Part shown: piece after piece, positions 8,504 through 16,002 of the stretch | Layout: each line of letters opens with the position of its first letter | Numbering within the stretch: position 1 is the first letter of the stretch | Source: Deltaproteobacteria bacterium | GTDB taxonomy: Bacteria > UBA10199 > SPLOWO2-01-44-7 | NCBI GenBank assembly: GCA_030648035.1 | Contig: JAUSII010000008.1 | Coordinates: 1 to 37,066, forward strand | Direction of reading: 5' to 3' | DNA: 37,066 nt | Notes under the pieces: model-generated | Databases searched by the model: none | Told to the model about the DNA's origin: nothing | What the model saw: only the letters and a program-made list of their open reading frames with translations | Made by a program: the position numbers and the translations under genes

Positions 8504-10954
8504 ATGGAAAGTTTAAATTTCATACAGGATCTGGCTGTCGTGATGCTCGTTGCCGGTCTGGTGACGCTCCTCTTTCGCCGTTTAAAACAGCCGGTGGTGC
8601 TGGGATATATCATCGCCGGTTTTATTTTGGGCCCCCATACCCCCCCATTTTCCCTTATAAAAAATGAGGAGAGTATCCATACCCTCTCGGACTTAGGGAT
8701 TATTTTTCTGATGTTCAGTCTTGGGCTCCACTTCAGCCTTCGCCGGATAAAACAGGTGGGATTGTCTTCCCTGATTGCCGCCGTGATCGAAATTATTTTC
8801 ATGGTTGTGATCGGATATGGTTTGGGGCGCTATTTTCAGTGGAGTGAAATTGATTCCATTTTTCTGGGGGCCATTCTTGCCATTTCGTCGACCACCATTA
8901 TCGTCAAGGTATTGCATGACATGGACCTGACCCGCGAAAAATTTGCCGAACTGATTTTTGGTATTCTCGTCATGGAAGATATTCTGGCGATAGCGCTCAT
9001 TGCCCTTTTGTCTTCCATCGCCCTGACCGGGACTCTTCAAATTGAGCCTGTGGTGGATACACTGGGCCGGTTGGGAATGTTTCTGACGGTCACCATGGTG
9101 CTGGGACTGTTGGGCGTTCCCTTTCTTCTGAAATATGTGGCCCGTTTTAAAAGCAACGAGACGCTGTTGATTATTGTTCTGGCGCTCTGTTTCGGTGTCT
9201 CTCTTCTGGCGATCAAGCTTGGTTTCAGCATGGCGCTCGGGGCTTTTTTGATCGGCGTTGTCATTGCTGAGGTCCGCACCATCGGCAAGATCGATCATCT
9301 GGTGGAGCCAATTCGGGATATGTTCAGCGCCATTTTTTTTGTGACAGTAGGGTTGATGATCGATCCGCAACTGCTGGCGCAATACATTGTTCCCATTACC
9401 GCCATTACGGTCGCGGTGATTGTGGGAAAAGTTTTGACCTGTTCTGTGGGCACTTTTGCGGCGGGGACCGATTTAAAAACTTCGATGCGCGTTGGCATGG
9501 GGCTGGCGCAGATCGGGGAATTTTCGTTCATCATTGCGGCGCTGGGGGATTCACTCGATGTCACGAGCCCGTTTTTGTATCCGATCGCGGTGACGGTTTC
9601 GGCAGTGACGACTCTCTGCACACCTTATCTCATTCGCAGTGCCGATCCGCTTGTCTCTTTGTTTGACCGGATCGCTCCCAAAGCATGGCTTAAAGGGATA
9701 GATCGTTATTCAAGATGGGTTCATTCCCTCTCGGAGAGGAACCGGCAAAATACTGCAAGACAAAAAATAATGGGACAAGTCTGGCATCTTCTTCTCGATC
9801 TGGTTTTGCTAACCGCCCTTTTCTTTGCAGCGGATTTTGTGGCCGAGCATGTAAATGTCTGGGGAGGAGATATCAATTTCTCGTGCTGGATCGCCGCGAT
9901 GGTTTTGTCTCTTCCGCTGTTGGTCTCGATTTTAAAAAAACTCAACATGTTGGGAGGATGGGCCGCGAGTCTGTCTGGATTGATTGTTCTGGGAGGATGG
10001 ATCCATATCATCAGCGCCACACTTTTTCCGAGCAGGGATATTGTGGTGGGTTCAGTGGTTGTGCTCGTGGGAATCACCGCCTTGTTGTGGAAACATTTTT
10101 CCAGAATCTATTCTCATGCGCAGAAATCTATCGAGACGACTATCAACCCGCAATATCATCAGATCAACAATGCCTTTTTGCATTTTGTGGAACAGGGGAA
10201 AGCGGGTGGTGTTCCGGTTATTTTTATCCACGGTTTTCCACTAGACCATACCATGTGGACACCGCAGTTAAAGGCTTTGCCGCCTTGGAGTTTTGGTGTG
10301 GCGTATGATGTGCGCGGGCTCGGGGAGAGTGAGATGGGTGTGGATCATTATACAATGGAGACGTATGCGGATGATCTGGTGGCGCTGATGGATTATTTGA
10401 AGTTGAAAAAATGTGTGATCTGCGGTTTGTCGATGGGAGGGTATATCGCTCTGCGCGCTGTGGAACGAAATCCTGAGCGGTTCATGGGCCTGGTTTTGTG
10501 TGACACCCGAAGTGAGGCCGACACATCTGAATCGCGAATCAAACGGGGGGAACAATTGAAACTGGTGCAGGAGAAAGGGGTCTCTGCCTTTGTGAAAGAA
10601 TTTGCAAAATTATTTTATGATCCCAAAACACTCAGTAGTAATCCCAAACTGCCGGAGAGAATTTTGAAGCAGATGGAGGCCAGTTCTCCGAAAGGAATAG
10701 AGGGCGGTATTTTGGCACTCGCAGTGCGCAGTGATACCACCGAAGGATTATCCAAAATAAAAATACCGACACTCATTCTGGTGGGAGAGCACGATGCGCT
10801 GACACCGGTTGCCAATGCCAAATCACTGCACCAGAAAATAGCGGGCTCCGAACTCCATATTATTTCCGACGCCGGTCATTTGAGCAATCTTGAAAATTCG
10901 AAAGAGTTTAACCAACATCTTGTGGCATTTCTGGAGAAACATTTTCATGCATAA
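8504..10954 (+). CDS. Kef/NhaP-type cation:proton antiporter fused to an alpha/beta hydrolase
   Basis: Fusion protein of 816 residues. Residues about 1-400 are a Na_H_Exchanger-type membrane domain (CPA2/KefB-like), with SSTTIIVKVL, a GAFLIGVVIAE-type helix and AQIGEFSFIIAALG. Residues about 420-540 add more hydrophobic segments in place of the usual TrkA-N/TrkA-C domain. Residues about 550-816 are an alpha/beta hydrolase with the oxyanion segment HGFPLDHTMW, nucleophile elbow GLSMGG (Ser643), Asp764 in GEHD and His792 in DAGH, so the catalytic triad looks intact. By topology the hydrolase probably faces the cytoplasm, but this is inference. I chose ATG 8504; any upstream reading frame would run through the dispersed repeat. 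No clear Shine-Dalgarno precedes it. Overlaps the MFS gene by 8 bp. Confidence 0.88.
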   Translation: MESLNFIQDLAVVMLVAGLVTLLFRRLKQPVVLGYIIAGFILGPHTPPFSLIKNEESIHTLSDLGIIFLMFSLGLHFSLRRIKQVGLSSLIAAVIEIIFMVVIGYGLGRYFQWSEIDSIFLGAILAISSTTIIVKVLHDMDLTREKFAELIFGILVMEDILAIALIALLSSIALTGTLQIEPVVDTLGRLGMFLTVTMVLGLLGVPFLLKYVARFKSNETLLIIVLALCFGVSLLAIKLGFSMALGAFLIGVVIAEVRTIGKIDHLVEPIRDMFSAIFFVTVGLMIDPQLLAQYIVPITAITVAVIVGKVLTCSVGTFAAGTDLKTSMRVGMGLAQIGEFSFIIAALGDSLDVTSPFLYPIAVTVSAVTTLCTPYLIRSADPLVSLFDRIAPKAWLKGIDRYSRWVHSLSERNRQNTARQKIMGQVWHLLLDLVLLTALFFAADFVAEHVNVWGGDINFSCWIAAMVLSLPLLVSILKKLNMLGGWAASLSGLIVLGGWIHIISATLFPSRDIVVGSVVVLVGITALLWKHFSRIYSHAQKSIETTINPQYHQINNAFLHFVEQGKAGGVPVIFIHGFPLDHTMWTPQLKALPPWSFGVAYDVRGLGESEMGVDHYTMETYADDLVALMDYLKLKKCVICGLSMGGYIALRAVERNPERFMGLVLCDTRSEADTSESRIKRGEQLKLVQEKGVSAFVKEFAKLFYDPKTLSSNPKLPERILKQMEASSPKGIEGGILALAVRSDTTEGLSKIKIPTLILVGEHDALTPVANAKSLHQKIAGSELHIISDAGHLSNLENSKEFNQHLVAFLEKHFHA

Positions 10955-12107
10955 AAATTCCCTGGTCACCATTTTTCTCGTTGTCTTTATCGATCTTGTC
11001 GGCTTCGGAATGATCATCCCGATTTTGCCCTACTATGCCAAATCATTCGGCGCTTCGGCGACACTGCTCGGTGTTCTGATGATGTGCTATTCCGGCATGC
11101 AGTTTTTTTTCTCGCCGATGTGGGGCCGCCTCTCGGACCGCATCGGAAGACGCCCGGTTCTGTTGACCTGCATTCTGGGGATTGCCGGCTCGATGGTTTT
11201 GCTGGGATTTGCAACATCGCTGTTCTGGCTTTTTGCCGCGCGACTGTTGGCCGGTCTCTTCGGCGCCAATATTTCAGCCGCCACCGCCTATATTGCCGAT
11301 GTTACCACCCCGGAAAACAGGGCGAAGGGGATGGGGATGATCGGCGCCGCGTTTGGTCTGGGGTTTCTTTTCGGGCCTGCCATTGGCGGGTTCTTGTCCC
11401 GTTTCGGTTTCGGGGCTGTCGCTTTTGCCGTGGCGGGGCTGGCCTTTTTCAATTTCTTGTTTGGCCTTTTTTTGTTGAAGGAGCCGTCATTGTCGACAGC
11501 CGTGCGTGCAGAGCATCGTCACCATTTCGACAAAAAAAAATGGCTCTCCATTTTGTCCGACCCCAAAACGGGGACTCCCATTATCCTGTTTTTTCTGGTG
11601 ACGATCGGGTTTGCGCAGATGGAGACCACGTTCGCCCTGTTTTTGCTCGCCCGTTTTGGTCTCGATGCCCAGCATGCCGGTTATCTGTTGGCGGGGATGG
11701 CGGTGATCATGGTGCTGGTGCAGGGTGGCGGCATCGGGCGGCTCGTCAAAAAATTCGGTGAAACAAAACTGGTCTGGATCGGAACCTCTTTGATGGCGCT
11801 CGGCTTGACCGCGGCCAGTTTCAGTTTTCATCTCTCCTTTTTTGTGGCGGCGATGTTGATTCTGGCGCTCGGATACAGCATGACGAATCCCTCGCTCTCG
11901 AGTCTCGCCTCACGCGGGGCCGCAGGCGGCGCACAGGGGGCAACAATGGGAGTCTATCAATCAGCCGGCTCTCTCTCGCGCGTATTAGGTCCGCTGTTGG
12001 CAGGAATTCTTTTCGATCATCTCGGAATACAGGCTCCATTCTGGATGGCCTCCCTGTTTTTCATCGCCGCCTTGCTGATGTCCGTCGCGAAGAATCGTAT
12101 GGAATAA
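10947..12107 (+). CDS. MFS transporter, TetA-like DHA1 drug:proton antiporter family
   Basis: Major facilitator with 12 predicted helices and 386 residues. The first helix (VVFIDLVGFGMIIPILPYYA) and the motif A loop GRLSDRIGRRP are typical of the TetA/DHA1 12-TMS multidrug and tetracycline exporters. The sequence is not close enough by eye to name a drug. The start at 10947 overlaps the antiporter-hydrolase stop by 8 bp and has GGAG about 11 nt upstream; an earlier in-frame start at 10890 would lie inside the hydrolase gene. Followed by two palindromic elements. Confidence 0.9.
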   Translation: MHKNSLVTIFLVVFIDLVGFGMIIPILPYYAKSFGASATLLGVLMMCYSGMQFFFSPMWGRLSDRIGRRPVLLTCILGIAGSMVLLGFATSLFWLFAARLLAGLFGANISAATAYIADVTTPENRAKGMGMIGAAFGLGFLFGPAIGGFLSRFGFGAVAFAVAGLAFFNFLFGLFLLKEPSLSTAVRAEHRHHFDKKKWLSILSDPKTGTPIILFFLVTIGFAQMETTFALFLLARFGLDAQHAGYLLAGMAVIMVLVQGGGIGRLVKKFGETKLVWIGTSLMALGLTAASFSFHLSFFVAAMLILALGYSMTNPSLSSLASRGAAGGAQGATMGVYQSAGSLSRVLGPLLAGILFDHLGIQAPFWMASLFFIAALLMSVAKNRME

Positions 12108-12125
12108 TTCTCGTATGAGCATCGA

Positions 12126-12285
12126 CAAAAGCTGGGAGCGGAAAATATGATGCGCAACTCCCCACTACGCTTGGGGAGGCCCCCAAGCTCCGTTAGTTCC
12201 TCGGCCCGCCAAGTATAAAATCCCCCGAGGGGATTGGCGGGCCTGCGCAGTCGTTGCGCACCATATTTTCCGCTCCCAGCTTTTG
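12126..12285. repeat. Nested palindromic element, copy 2 (complete)
   Basis: Outer inverted arms of 33 bp (12126-12158 and 12253-12285) differ at one base. Inside are a hairpin GCTTGGGG-AGGC-CCCCAAGC (12169-12188) and a two-tier hairpin: GGCCCGCCA (12203-12211) with TGGCGGGCC (12235-12243), enclosing ATCCCC/GGGGAT (12220-12234). The interior is the reverse complement of bases 1-100. The ends carry AGCTTTTG facing outward. It follows the MFS stop by 18 bp and is followed by GCACGCG and a T7 run at 12294-12300, so it may also help end transcription. Confidence 0.9.
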
Positions 12286-12332
12286 AGCACGCGTTTTTTT
12301 GAACTATAAATTTTTAATTCGAAGTGTATGGC

Positions 12333-12507
12333 CAAAAGCTGAAAGTGGGCGGGAGAAAAAAGAGGTATGAGGCGGCCTGTCGGAGGCAATTTTACAAACG
12401 GGATATAAAGCCAAAATTGCCGAGACCGGAGCACCCATTTTGGGTCCGTCCCAAAATGAGGTACGTCCCCGAATACCCTTTTTTCTCCCGCCCACTTTCA
12501 GCTTTTG
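12333..12507. repeat. Nested palindromic element, copy 3 (different arms and interior)
   Basis: Outer inverted arms of 29 bp match perfectly (12333-12361 and 12479-12507) and end in the same AGCTTTTG as the neighbouring element, but the rest of the arm differs. Inside are GGCAATTTT (12385-12393) pairing with AAAATTGCC (12413-12421), and CATTTTGGG (12436-12444) pairing with CCCAAAATG (12450-12458). The element ends 52 bp before the ATG of the next gene. With copy 2 it fills most of the 452 bp gene-free stretch 12108-12559; I saw no coding sequence there. Confidence 0.88.
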
Positions 12508-12559
12508 ACGGTGTCTTTTTAAAAAGCAACTTTTCTGGGGGAGTGACGATAAGGGTTCC

Positions 12560-13639
12560 ATGATTTCTTTTATTCCGGTGGCCGAAAATATTGGGGCTTT
12601 TTCTGTGGCACGCGCCCAGGTTGCGGCTGTTGCGCAATTGCCCGATCAAGATTCTGCACTTTATTCAAGGGGGTCTATCGATCATAGCGACCTTTTTTTG
12701 TCTTTGGGTGCCGGGGCTCTGTCTCTGGGGCTTGGGTCTTATGGGTTGATTAAGTCCTGTCGATTTGTCCGTCGCAAAATAAATATCGGTGGAATTCTGC
12801 AGATGGGTGCAGATGTTCGCAATTGCAGAATGAAACTGATGGCGTTTGAAGATCCTTTGGAAGTTCTGCAAATAGCCTCTCTCAATTCCAAACGCGGCAA
12901 TACAGAAAAATTGTATCAGCAGACAAAAAATCAGCTGGCATGGTTGCGAGAAGCGGTTTTCACAATGAGATGGCAACAGTTTTTTATCACCAATCCGGAT
13001 GCCCCCATCAAACTCAAACTTGCCAGAGAGGGTGGATCGGACAAAACAATAAGGCCGAGAGAGTTTTTGAAATCGTTCGATAAAAATTTTACAGAGGTGC
13101 AACAGGGATGGCAAAAACTTGTGGAGGCCAGTTCCATGGCCGCAATGCCGCCGCAGGAAGCCTTTTCTGAAGAGAGGCTCTATGCGATGCGGGCGCAATT
13201 AAGACAATGCGGGGCTTCTGTGACATATGTTGCCCTGCATCCGCTTTATGAAAACCCCCATTTGACGTGGGGTGTTCTGGAGACACTTCGTCAGAGTGAT
13301 CCGGTGATGTATCTCGATCTGGTGAAAACGTATCGCGATGATGAAAATATATGGTTCACCAATGTCAGCCTCATCGGAATCTGGATCGACCGTATCGGAA
13401 AAATTGTGGCGCGTGTCGACCGGTTGAAGGCCCGGGGGATAACAGAAACAAAATGGGTTGAGGCGCTGGCAGAGGTAGAACAGCATATCCTTGGGTTTCG
13501 CGCCGTGCTTGCGAAGAGCAATGATATCGATTCTCTTTTTATTCAGGCCGAGCGGGTGGTGATTGCCTACCGGACTCTCCTCCGTTTGAAAAAAACAGGC
13601 CCCAAACAGCAAACAACTTTTTTTGAAGTCTGCCGATAA
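12560..13639 (+). CDS. Unknown membrane-anchored helical protein, paralogue of the gene at 16003
   Basis: A 359-residue protein of no family that I recognise. One strong hydrophobic segment lies at about 46-66 (LFLSLGAGALSLGLGSYGLI), followed by a basic CRFVRRK stretch and then a mainly helical, charged region of nearly 300 residues. It shares an ordered set of matches with the protein at 16003-17544: LYQQTKNQL (118-126), a GW pair (183-184), HPLY (227-230) and DPVMYLDLV (247-255), with similar spacing. The positive-inside rule suggests that the helical part is cytoplasmic. Possible Shine-Dalgarno AAGGG at 12551-12555. The last ~57 bp recur as a degenerate copy at 15917-15975. Confidence 0.75.
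   Translation: MISFIPVAENIGAFSVARAQVAAVAQLPDQDSALYSRGSIDHSDLFLSLGAGALSLGLGSYGLIKSCRFVRRKINIGGILQMGADVRNCRMKLMAFEDPLEVLQIASLNSKRGNTEKLYQQTKNQLAWLREAVFTMRWQQFFITNPDAPIKLKLAREGGSDKTIRPREFLKSFDKNFTEVQQGWQKLVEASSMAAMPPQEAFSEERLYAMRAQLRQCGASVTYVALHPLYENPHLTWGVLETLRQSDPVMYLDLVKTYRDDENIWFTNVSLIGIWIDRIGKIVARVDRLKARGITETKWVEALAEVEQHILGFRAVLAKSNDIDSLFIQAERVVIAYRTLLRLKKTGPKQQTTFFEVCR
13583..13639 (+). repeat. Direct repeat, copy A (intact 3' end of the gene at 12560)
   Basis: CGTTTGAAAAAAA followed by AGGCCCCAAACAGCAA and CAACTTT, ending in CGATAA, is repeated at 15917-15975 with scattered differences and one extra A. Here it encodes the C-terminal residues RLKKTGPKQQ and onward. The two copies bracket the middle gene of the unknown cluster. 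Confidence 0.8.
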
Positions 13640-13686
13640 TAGTAATGAGACTTGGTGAAGGGTGAAAATCCGAACCATGTCAAAGA

Positions 13687-13742
13687 CTTCATCCAGAAAG
13701 AGTCGGTAATAGTGCCGACACCTTTCACAAAATTGGATGAAG
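13687..13742. repeat. Nested hairpin
   Basis: CTTCATCCA (13687-13695) pairs perfectly with TGGATGAAG (13734-13742), enclosing GTCGG/CCGAC (13702-13719). The outer-arm plus inner-hairpin layout resembles the larger palindromes upstream, but the sequence is unrelated. No T-run follows, so a terminator role is not supported. Confidence 0.55.
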
Positions 13743-13750
13743 AACCTGTA

Positions 13751-13892
13751 AGTAACTGGTCAGAATGGATTCATAATGTCGCAATTCCCTCTCCCCTTGT
13801 GGGAGAGGGTTAGGGAGAGGGGTTAAATGACAGCCCCCTATCCTCCTCCCATCAAGGGAAGGGGTGGACTTCATATTCACTGACCAATTACT
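13751..13892. mobile_element. MITE-like element with 13 bp terminal inverted repeats
   Basis: AGTAACTGGTCAG (13751-13763) and CTGACCAATTACT (13880-13892) are inverted copies with one mismatch, 142 bp end to end. The interior holds CCCTCTCCC (13787-13795) pairing with GGGAGAGGG (13801-13809) and then TTAGGGAGAGGGG, a motif that I know as a recurrent intergenic repeat in many proteobacterial genomes. No transposase is encoded. It lies directly before the start of the chimeric gene. Confidence 0.65.
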
Positions 13893-13907
13893 GCCGATAA
13901 GACTAAT

Positions 13908-15923
13908 ATGGCGGGCGATATTCTTTTGATACCCGGTTTTCTCTCTGCACAATGGTGTGGTCCTGTTGCTGCGTTGGATGCCTGTGATGTATTGGCCGCC
14001 GTTTCCGCCTTGGAAACGGTGGAAGTTGCTGACGTGAAGAGTTCGACGGCTGCGGAAATTTTGCTGGCAAGGGCCAGAAGATTTTTGGACAAACCGATTA
14101 TTCCGGTCTGGATGCTGCCCAATCAGGGCCGGTCAATATCGGCCTTTGCCCCGATGGCGCAAACCGATGGCATCGTTGCAGGCCGTGTTTCCAATCTGGT
14201 TGCCGGTGCTTTGATGATGGCTGGAGGCAGAAATGATGGGAAATGTGGGGACTCTTCCCCGCGTGTGAAGAATGCGACATTGGAAAAAGCACTGGAGACG
14301 CATGGGGGAAGTCGGGCCAAAAATCGAGTCCCTTATAATGGAATTAGGGCCAATGACTCCTCGTATCCTGATAAAGGAATTGTTGGTGGAAATGAAAATG
14401 ACGATGGAATGTTTCATCATTCTATAAAAAATAGAGGTGGAGCCTATCTTGGAATCGGATCATCTCAAAATTACAAGCTTGCAGCCCATGCAAGATCTGA
14501 ACTTGTATTCATGATTGATGTGGGTGAGAATGTTTATCTTTCGCATGTTGTTATGAAAGGTTTATTCCTCATTAGTAATTCAACTGAAGATTTACAACAG
14601 AACTACGATCACCTGAAAGGTGGCAACAAGAGTGACTTAGTTTTGAGAATCAAAGCCGTTCTGTCTGAAGAAGAATTTTCTCAAATTTCTGCTTTCATTA
14701 AAAGTGACGAGGACGTTGGCCATAAACCCCTTTCTCAAGATGAATTTTCACACCTTAGATATTTGTTCCAGAATAATAGAATCATTCCTGTCAGATCAAA
14801 CCTGGATAATTCTCAAACATTTGCTCAAATAAGAACAGCTGTATCTGAGGCTGGATTAAAAATTGCAGTTGTCTATCTTACAAATGTCACAGAGCATGGG
14901 GATAGTTCTGATGTAAAAATAGATTATGATGTTTTTCGTAAAATGTTTGCTGACGATATTTTTAGTGATGATGGTATAGTTCTAAGAACTTCAATCAGAA
15001 CACCTCATGGATGTGCGTCTGGCCTTTTCGGTTACCAAGTAATAAATCAACAAAATCATAGAAGGCTGATCTCGCAAGCCGACACCATGATGGATTACAA
15101 TATGACATTCGTTGAAGCTGTATCGCGTCAATACCAAACAGATAATCCAACTGCTTCACGTTCAGAACCCTTTAAGATTACTCAGGCTGATATTCCACAA
15201 ACATCAGTATCAAGTGAAGATATCAAAAATAAAATACTAGATTTTGCTCGGTATGCAGAAAAAGCTACTTCAGATCCAAAAGACAAGCGTAGTTACCATG
15301 ACTACATGGTTTTTGCTTTGGGGAAACTAAAGAGTGTTGATTCCGCTTCGTATGATGGATTTGTATCAAATTATGTAAATTTACAACATCCATTGATTGC
15401 GGCATGTTATCTTGATCAGATTGCTGGCTCAGAAAATCAAAATTTAGGAAAAATCATTGGCAGGTTGCTAGATTTAAATGAAATCAACTCCATTACAGAT
15501 AAAGATTCTAGGGATTCTCTCACCTTCAGTTTATCTAAACTTGGAAGAGGTGACACTACTCAAGCAATGATCGATTATATGATCCAGTACCCCCAAGACC
15601 GTGGCCACATATTAGTGGGCATTTCAATAAACCCAGCGGCCATGGACAGTCGCAGAATTTGCTTAGTTATTGATGCTATTATTGGTCAATTGCCAAACCG
15701 TACAAATAGAGATGATATTGGATGGAGAATGACAGCGACAGAAACCTTAAAAAAAATAGTTAACGGCCAAGATCAAGCCGTCTATTGGAAATTAATTTCA
15801 CTTAGAAAGATGTTCGAAGAATTACAACCGATGAATTATCAATACAATCTTAGAGAGTTGGATGCCACCATAAGAGCATGTAATCCAGGAAAAAATCCAG
15901 ATGGAGGACGGAATTGCGTTTGA
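13908..15923 (+). CDS. Unknown chimeric protein with LIC_10091-like domain
   Basis: A 671-residue protein in two compositional parts. Residues about 1-140 are GC-rich like the neighbours, alanine/valine-rich and without recognised domain. From about nucleotide 14330 the DNA becomes clearly AT-rich. Residues about 175-370 resemble what I remember as the LIC_10091 type (predicted methyltransferase-like, function untested): GAYLGIGSSQNY (178-189), FMIDVG, the FSHLRYLFQNNRIIPV segment, VVYLTNV and VLRTSIRTPHG. The remaining ~250 residues look helical and possibly repeat-like. The stop lies inside the degenerate copy of the upstream gene's 3' end. Start ATG 13908 has no strong Shine-Dalgarno; a later start within the GC-rich part is possible. 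No membrane helix is clear. Confidence 0.7.
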   Translation: MAGDILLIPGFLSAQWCGPVAALDACDVLAAVSALETVEVADVKSSTAAEILLARARRFLDKPIIPVWMLPNQGRSISAFAPMAQTDGIVAGRVSNLVAGALMMAGGRNDGKCGDSSPRVKNATLEKALETHGGSRAKNRVPYNGIRANDSSYPDKGIVGGNENDDGMFHHSIKNRGGAYLGIGSSQNYKLAAHARSELVFMIDVGENVYLSHVVMKGLFLISNSTEDLQQNYDHLKGGNKSDLVLRIKAVLSEEEFSQISAFIKSDEDVGHKPLSQDEFSHLRYLFQNNRIIPVRSNLDNSQTFAQIRTAVSEAGLKIAVVYLTNVTEHGDSSDVKIDYDVFRKMFADDIFSDDGIVLRTSIRTPHGCASGLFGYQVINQQNHRRLISQADTMMDYNMTFVEAVSRQYQTDNPTASRSEPFKITQADIPQTSVSSEDIKNKILDFARYAEKATSDPKDKRSYHDYMVFALGKLKSVDSASYDGFVSNYVNLQHPLIAACYLDQIAGSENQNLGKIIGRLLDLNEINSITDKDSRDSLTFSLSKLGRGDTTQAMIDYMIQYPQDRGHILVGISINPAAMDSRRICLVIDAIIGQLPNRTNRDDIGWRMTATETLKKIVNGQDQAVYWKLISLRKMFEELQPMNYQYNLRELDATIRACNPGKNPDGGRNCV

Positions 15924-15975
15924 AAAAAAATAGGCCCCAAACAGCAAGCAACTTTATTTAGAGATGGACGATAAA
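15917..15975 (+). pseudogene. Direct repeat, copy B: relic of a 3' end like that of the gene at 12560
   Basis: Aligned to 13583-13639 it keeps CGTTTGAAAAAAA, AGGCCCCAAACAGCAA and CAACTTT, but an extra A shifts the old reading frame and stop codons follow. The chimeric gene's stop TGA (15921-15923) is inside it. This suggests that a second copy of the 12560-type gene once ended here and was replaced or recombined. Confidence 0.65.
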
Positions 15976-16002
15976 GGTTATAGACTTACACTGGAGGATA
16001 AA

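Noticed and set aside
12126-12507. CRISPR-like repeat array
   Set aside because: The repeats are nested inverted arms, not regularly spaced direct repeats, and no cas gene is present.
13687-13742. Integron attC site or rho-independent terminator
   Set aside because: No GTTRRRY/RYYYAAC core sites and no T-run follow the stem.
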